Shown in pieces: positions 58,593 to 64,000 of a stretch of DNA of 64,000 bases (the first letter of the stretch is position 1; each line of letters opens with the position of its first letter). Where the stretch lies: NCBI RefSeq assembly GCF_000069945.1, contig NC_010545.1:1550001-1614000 (forward strand). The letters are read 5' to 3'. The notes below the pieces were generated by a model. It did not search any database. It was not told where the DNA came from and was given only the letters and a program-made list of their open reading frames with translations. A program made the position numbers and the translations under genes. This stretch comes from Corynebacterium urealyticum DSM 7109. GTDB lineage: Bacteria > Actinomycetota > Actinomycetes > Mycobacteriales > Mycobacteriaceae.

Positions 58593-59066
58593 TTAGAGCT
58601 CGTCGGCGTCGGGCTCTGGGCCAGCCAGCGGCAGATCGTCGATGGTCTGGACGTCGAGGACCTCCACCTCGGCATCCGGGTCCCAGTTGGCGCCGCGATC
58701 GACCTGCTCCACGCCCTCGACCTCGATCTGCGGGGCGTCGAGGAAGAGACGGTCTAGCGCATAGTACTCGCGCTCCGCGCGGCGCTGCACGTGGACGACA
58801 ACGTCGCCGTAGTCCAGCAGCACCCACAGCCCCTCGCCGCGCCCCTCGCGGCGCAGGGGCTTCGTGCCATTTTCGGCCAGGTGATCCTCGACTTCGTCAA
58901 CGATGGACTGCACGTGGCGTTCGTTATCGCCGGTGACGATCACAAAACAGTCGATGATGGCCAGGCGGTTGGAGACGTCGATGACGAGGATGTCTTCGCC
59001 CTTCTTCTCATCTGCCGCCTGGGCAGCGAGACTGGCGAGGGCGATGGATTCTGGTTGTGCGGTCAA
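58593..59066 (-). CDS. rsfS: Ribosome silencing factor RsfS
   Basis: A 157-residue protein that binds L14 and blocks subunit joining. VIDVSNRLAIIDCFVIVTGDNERHVQSIVDEVEDHL and WVLLDYGDVVVHV are the conserved parts; the C-terminal 40 residues are Asp/Glu-rich. I start at TTG 59066, six nt after AAAGG; an upstream frame to 59102 lacks a ribosome site. Confidence 0.92.
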   Translation of the reverse strand: MTAQPESIALASLAAQAADEKKGEDILVIDVSNRLAIIDCFVIVTGDNERHVQSIVDEVEDHLAENGTKPLRREGRGEGLWVLLDYGDVVVHVQRRAEREYYALDRLFLDAPQIEVEGVEQVDRGANWDPDAEVEVLDVQTIDDLPLAGPEPDADEL

Positions 59067-59182
59067 GCGAAACCTTTCTAAAGAAGTATGCTCTAGCCCC
59101 ATGATAGCGGGGCACCCACAAGGGTTCCGCCTGCTCCCGGCGCGTCGGGCAGTACGGGGTGTCGCGCGTTGCTAAATGGCAC

Positions 59183-59833
59183 CTAATCCACGTACATGCG
59201 GTGCTTGGCGATGTACTGCACCACACCGTCAGGCACGAGGTACCAGACCGGCCGGCCGCTCATCGCACGCTCCCGGCAGTCCGTGGAGGAAATCGCCATC
59301 GCTGGAATCTCCACGAGGCTCAACCGCCCGGCGTCCACTTCCCTGACCAGGGGGAAATCCAGCTCGGAGAGTTCATAACCAGGGCGAGTCACCCCGACGA
59401 AGTTCGCCAGGTCGAACATGGATTCCCAGTCCCGCCACGTGAGAATCTTATTCAGCGCGTCCGCGCCGGTGATGAAGAACAGTTCCGCGTCCGGGTAGAT
59501 CTTGCGCATATCTGTCAGCGTGTCGACGGTGTAGGTGTTTCCCCCACGGTCGATATCCACCCGGGAGACCCGGAAGCTCGGGTTCGCGGCGGTTGCAATG
59601 ACGGTCATCAGGTAGCGGTCCTCTGCCGGGGAGACCCGCTTGCCCTTCTTCTGCCAGGGCTGCCCGGTGGGGACGAAGACGACGACGTCCAAGTCGAAGC
59701 GGTCCGCAACCTCGCTCGCGGCGACCAGGTGGCCATTGTGAATGGGATCGAAGGTCCCACCCATGACGCCGACGCGGCGCGGCGAATCCGGGGTCGCGGG
59801 GGCTTCCACGGCCGGGGACTGGGTGTTAGTCAT
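59183..59833 (-). CDS. nadD: Nicotinate-nucleotide adenylyltransferase
   Basis: A 216-residue enzyme making deamido-NAD+. [18 protein letters not shown] (nucleotide binding, HxGH) near residue 21 and [13 protein letters not shown] (ISSTxxR) are present. It lies after proA, before rsfS. Confidence 0.93.
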   Translation of the reverse strand: MTNTQSPAVEAPATPDSPRRVGVMGGTFDPIHNGHLVAASEVADRFDLDVVVFVPTGQPWQKKGKRVSPAEDRYLMTVIATAANPSFRVSRVDIDRGGNTYTVDTLTDMRKIYPDAELFFITGADALNKILTWRDWESMFDLANFVGVTRPGYELSELDFPLVREVDAGRLSLVEIPAMAISSTDCRERAMSGRPVWYLVPDGVVQYIAKHRMYVD

Positions 59834-59884
59834 GCTGCTTAGGCTAGCGCACCGGAATCAAAAGACCAGTGCGCGCTGTACTAC

Positions 59885-61177
59885 CTAGGGGCGGGTCTGT
59901 CCCTCACCCGTGAGCACCCACTTGGTGCTCGTGAGCTCCGGCAGACCCATCGGCCCGCGAGCGTGCAGCTTCTGGGTGGAGATGCCGATCTCGGCACCAA
60001 AGCCGAACTCCTCACCGTCCGTCCAGGCGGTGGAGGTGTTGAGAGAGAGCGCGGCAGCATCCACGTGCTTCTCGAAGTAGCGCACCACCTCGTAGTCGCG
60101 TGCGGAGATCCCTTCGGTGTGGCCAGAGCTGTAGGTGGTGATGTGCTCCACTGCCCCATGCACCCCGTCCACGATCGCTGCGGCGATGTCGAAGCTCAAG
60201 TACTCGTCGGTCCAGTCCTCCTCGGTGGCCTCCACCACGTCTTCGGCCAGGCTATCGAGCTCGGCCTTCACGCCGTGGATGCGCACGCCGGCGGCGGACA
60301 GCTCGGCGAAGACACGCTTCTTGGCGCCCTCAGAAAGGGCAGCATCCAGCAGAACGGTCTCGGTCGCATTGCACACCGAACAGCGGCGGGTCTTGCCGTT
60401 GAGCAGCAGCTGGATCGCCTCGTCCAGGTCCGCGGAGGCGTCGATGTAGAAGTGGCACTTGCCCGTGCCCGTCTCGATTGCTGGCACGGTCGCGTTGAGG
60501 ACGACTGCCTCGATCAGTCGCGCCCCACCGCGTGGGATGACGACGTCCACCAGGCCGCGGGCGGTGACCAGGTCCTGGACGGAATCGTGGCTATCGCACG
60601 GCAGCAACTGGACGATGTCGCGGGACAGCCCCTGCTCGGCGGCGACGTCCTGCAGCAGCTCCACCAGCTTCTCGTTGGTCTGGCGGGCCGAGCGGGACCC
60701 GCGCAGCAGCGGGACGTTGCCGGACTTGATGGCCAGGCCGAAGGCGTCGACGGTGACGTTCGGGCGGGCCTCGTAGACCATGCCCATCACGCCGATTGGG
60801 GTACGAACCTGCTTAAGGTCGATGCCGTTCGGGCGGGTGTGTCCGCGGACCACCTCGCCGACCGGGTCCGGCAGACCGACGATCTGGCGCAGCCCGCCGG
60901 CGATGCCCTCGATGCGGCCTGCATCCAGGGCCAGGCGGTCGATCAGGGCATCGTCGAAACCGGCCCCGCGGCCTGCAGCGATGTCCTTGGCATTGGCCTC
61001 GATGATCGCGTCGGTGTTGGCGATCAGCGCATCGGCGGCGGCGAGCAGCAGGTCATTCTTCTGCTGGGTGGTGAGCACAACCCGGCTGGCCTGCTTCGCC
61101 TTGGCGGCCTTCTCAAGCACTTCTTCGCGCTCAGCCTGACGCTGGGGGGAAAGGTTATCGATCTTTTCGCTCATCAT
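59885..61177 (-). CDS. proA: Gamma-glutamyl phosphate reductase
   Basis: A 430-residue NADPH-dependent enzyme of proline synthesis. The catalytic Cys is in CSVCNATETVLLD; VYEARPNVTVDAFGLAIKSGN and IPRGGARLI are conserved. Follows proB by 59 bp on the same strand. Confidence 0.94.
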   Translation of the reverse strand: MMSEKIDNLSPQRQAEREEVLEKAAKAKQASRVVLTTQQKNDLLLAAADALIANTDAIIEANAKDIAAGRGAGFDDALIDRLALDAGRIEGIAGGLRQIVGLPDPVGEVVRGHTRPNGIDLKQVRTPIGVMGMVYEARPNVTVDAFGLAIKSGNVPLLRGSRSARQTNEKLVELLQDVAAEQGLSRDIVQLLPCDSHDSVQDLVTARGLVDVVIPRGGARLIEAVVLNATVPAIETGTGKCHFYIDASADLDEAIQLLLNGKTRRCSVCNATETVLLDAALSEGAKKRVFAELSAAGVRIHGVKAELDSLAEDVVEATEEDWTDEYLSFDIAAAIVDGVHGAVEHITTYSSGHTEGISARDYEVVRYFEKHVDAAALSLNTSTAWTDGEEFGFGAEIGISTQKLHARGPMGLPELTSTKWVLTGEGQTRP

Positions 61178-61236
61178 GCCTCTTTCATGTTGGGAAAAAT
61201 TTGGGTCTGCCCTGGCGGGAGCCAGGAATGGTGGGG

Positions 61237-62442
61237 CTAGATCGGCAGCTGCTGGCGGCGGGGCGGCTGTCGGTTTGCGTAATAGGAGAGGTAATCGGTG
61301 TGGATCACGGGGCGCTGCGCGTCGCCCGGAAGCTCCGAGGTGTGGCGTCCCAGCATCGGAGCCAGGTCGGTGGCGTCATAGTTGACCTCACCGCGGCCGA
61401 AGATCTTGCCCTCGCTGTCCACGAGGTCCACGATGTCGCCGCGGTTAAAGTCACCCATGACCTGGGTGACGCCGACGGCCAGGAGGGACTTGTTGCCGTC
61501 GACCACGGCCTTTTTCGCGCCGTCGTCGAGCTGCAGTGCGCCGCGGGACTCGGCGGCGTAGAGCACCCAGAACTTCCAGGCGGAGAGGCGATCTTCCTCC
61601 GGCCAGAAGCAAGTTCCCACGGACGCACTTTCCAGGGCGGGGGCGATGTTTTCGGTGGAGGTCAGCAGCACCGGCACTCCCGCTCGGGAGGCGAGTCGGG
61701 CAGCGGTGACCTTCGCGGCCATCCCACCGGTGCCCAGTCGGCCGCCGTCGCCGGCGGCAACCCCCGAGAGGTCATTGCTGCTACGCACCTCGGAAACAAA
61801 CTGCGCATCCGGCTCGTTCGGATTGCGGTCGTAAAGACCGTCGACGTCGGAGAGCAGGACGAGGGCGTCCGCGAAGACGAGGTGGGAGACGATGGCGGCG
61901 AGGCGGTCGTTATCGCCGAAACGCATCTCGGAGGTCGCGACCGTATCGTTCTCGTTGACGATCGGCACGGCGGAGAGCTGGCGCAGGCGGTCGATGGTGC
62001 GCTGCGCATTGCGGGCGCGGTCGCGACGGCCGGCATCGGCGGCAGTCAGGAGGACCTGGCCGATGGTGCGGCCGTAACGGGCGAAGCTCCTCCCCCACTC
62101 CTGGGCGAGCAGCACCTGGCCCACCGAGGCGGCAGCCTGCTTGGTGGCCAGGTCGCTGGGGCGCTGGCGCAGACCGAGCGGGTCCATGCCCGAGGCGACC
62201 GCACCGGAAGATACGACGATGAGGTCCGTGTCATCCGACATACGAGCTTCGAGAGCATCGGCGATGGTGTCGATGCGCGCAGGATCTACGCGTCCGGACT
62301 CGTCGGTCAGGGAGGAGGATCCGATTTTCACCACCAGTCGCTTGGCATTGGCGATGCGATGGCGCACGGTGCCGGGCTCCGGCATCGTGGCGGCATCTAG
62401 CTGCTGTGTGGGCATTGAATTTTCTTTGCTCGCTGCAGACAT
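61237..62442 (-). CDS. proB: Glutamate 5-kinase with PUA domain
   Basis: A 401-residue kinase that starts proline synthesis. [51 protein letters not shown] and [14 protein letters not shown] are the amino-acid-kinase motifs; a C-terminal PUA domain ([20 protein letters not shown]) follows. ATG 62442 lies 7 nt from the -10 (CATACT), so it is likely a leaderless start. Confidence 0.94.
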   Translation of the reverse strand: MSAASKENSMPTQQLDAATMPEPGTVRHRIANAKRLVVKIGSSSLTDESGRVDPARIDTIADALEARMSDDTDLIVVSSGAVASGMDPLGLRQRPSDLATKQAAASVGQVLLAQEWGRSFARYGRTIGQVLLTAADAGRRDRARNAQRTIDRLRQLSAVPIVNENDTVATSEMRFGDNDRLAAIVSHLVFADALVLLSDVDGLYDRNPNEPDAQFVSEVRSSNDLSGVAAGDGGRLGTGGMAAKVTAARLASRAGVPVLLTSTENIAPALESASVGTCFWPEEDRLSAWKFWVLYAAESRGALQLDDGAKKAVVDGNKSLLAVGVTQVMGDFNRGDIVDLVDSEGKIFGRGEVNYDATDLAPMLGRHTSELPGDAQRPVIHTDYLSYYANRQPPRRQQLPI

Positions 62443-62449
62443 GCCCACC

Positions 62450-62455
62450 AGTATG
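62450..62455 (-). promoter_or_regulatory. -10 element of proB
   Basis: CATACT on the minus strand, 7 nt before ATG 62442. An 11-bp-spaced direct repeat (GTTATCTAA at 62487-62495 and 62498-62506) lies just upstream and could be an activator or repressor site. Confidence 0.4.
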
Positions 62456-62486
62456 CCAAATTACTTATGAATACTGAGGCTTTTGA

Positions 62487-62506
62487 GTTATCTAAACGTT
62501 ATCTAA
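62487..62506. repeat. Tandem direct repeat upstream of proB
   Basis: GTTATCTAA occurs twice with an 11-bp period, one helical turn, in the AT-rich gap between obg and proB. Confidence 0.5.
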
Positions 62507-62525
62507 CTCGCTACCCAGGGTCGCA

Positions 62526-64000
<1,475 letters not shown>

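Overview
This window reads as a chromosomal segment of a high-GC actinobacterium, most likely a Corynebacterium or close relative. The sequence-based reasons are a mycothiol-type formaldehyde dehydrogenase, a copA-csoR copper operon with a CsoR-type palindrome, a perfect McbR-type palindrome (TAGAC-N6-GTCTA), an actinobacterial gene order (hemW-hrcA-dnaJ-rsmE-phoH-ybeY-hlyC-era-recO-uppS; glyS next to zur; obg-proB-proA-nadD-rsfS-gpgP), an IS1249-type insertion sequence, and many genes that appear to be transcribed as leaderless mRNAs. The species cannot be fixed from the window alone.

Layout. 0-2 kb: two identical tRNA-Asn(GTT) genes flank an intact IS1249-like element with 23-bp inverted repeats and an 8-bp target duplication; a CAT-anticodon tRNA follows. 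2-5 kb: copper exporter copA and repressor csoR under a CsoR operator. 5-7 kb: S-(hydroxymethyl)mycothiol dehydrogenase plus an MBL-fold hydrolase, a formaldehyde detoxification pair. 7-17 kb: a small YtxH-like protein, DNA primase with a degenerate zinc site, a GMC oxidoreductase, a barnase-like secreted RNase, dGTPase, a GltB-domain flavoprotein, an unknown membrane-anchored protein, and glyS. 17-31 kb: zur, a ferritin-like/VIT1 fusion, then a long leftward run of housekeeping genes from a corynebacterial hypothetical and hemW down to uppS. 31-36 kb: fadD, a small-membrane-protein cluster behind an M3 oligopeptidase, and a siderophore-type binding lipoprotein whose signal peptide is frameshifted.

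36-48 kb: a C-S lyase under a McbR-type operator, an ABC exporter, a CsbD protein, a 3-hydroxyacyl-CoA dehydrogenase, a SNF2 helicase broken by one extra A in an A7 tract, a proline-rich membrane protein, a secreted serine-hydrolase-like protein, a phosphoesterase and a BASS transporter. 48-64 kb: lepA, an orphan PemK/MazF-like protein, rpsT, an ADP-ribosylglycohydrolase, then a leftward run obg (cut by the window edge)-proB-proA-nadD-rsfS-gpgP-degV-comEA-comEC-holA.

Most of the window is conserved core genome and I found no multi-gene defence or biosynthetic island. The features most worth a second look are the McbR operator, the two single-A homopolymer frameshifts, the DnaG zinc-ribbon loss, the ComEC with no recognisable hydrolase site, the consistent -10-to-start spacing that implies leaderless transcripts, and an unlisted 28-residue membrane peptide.
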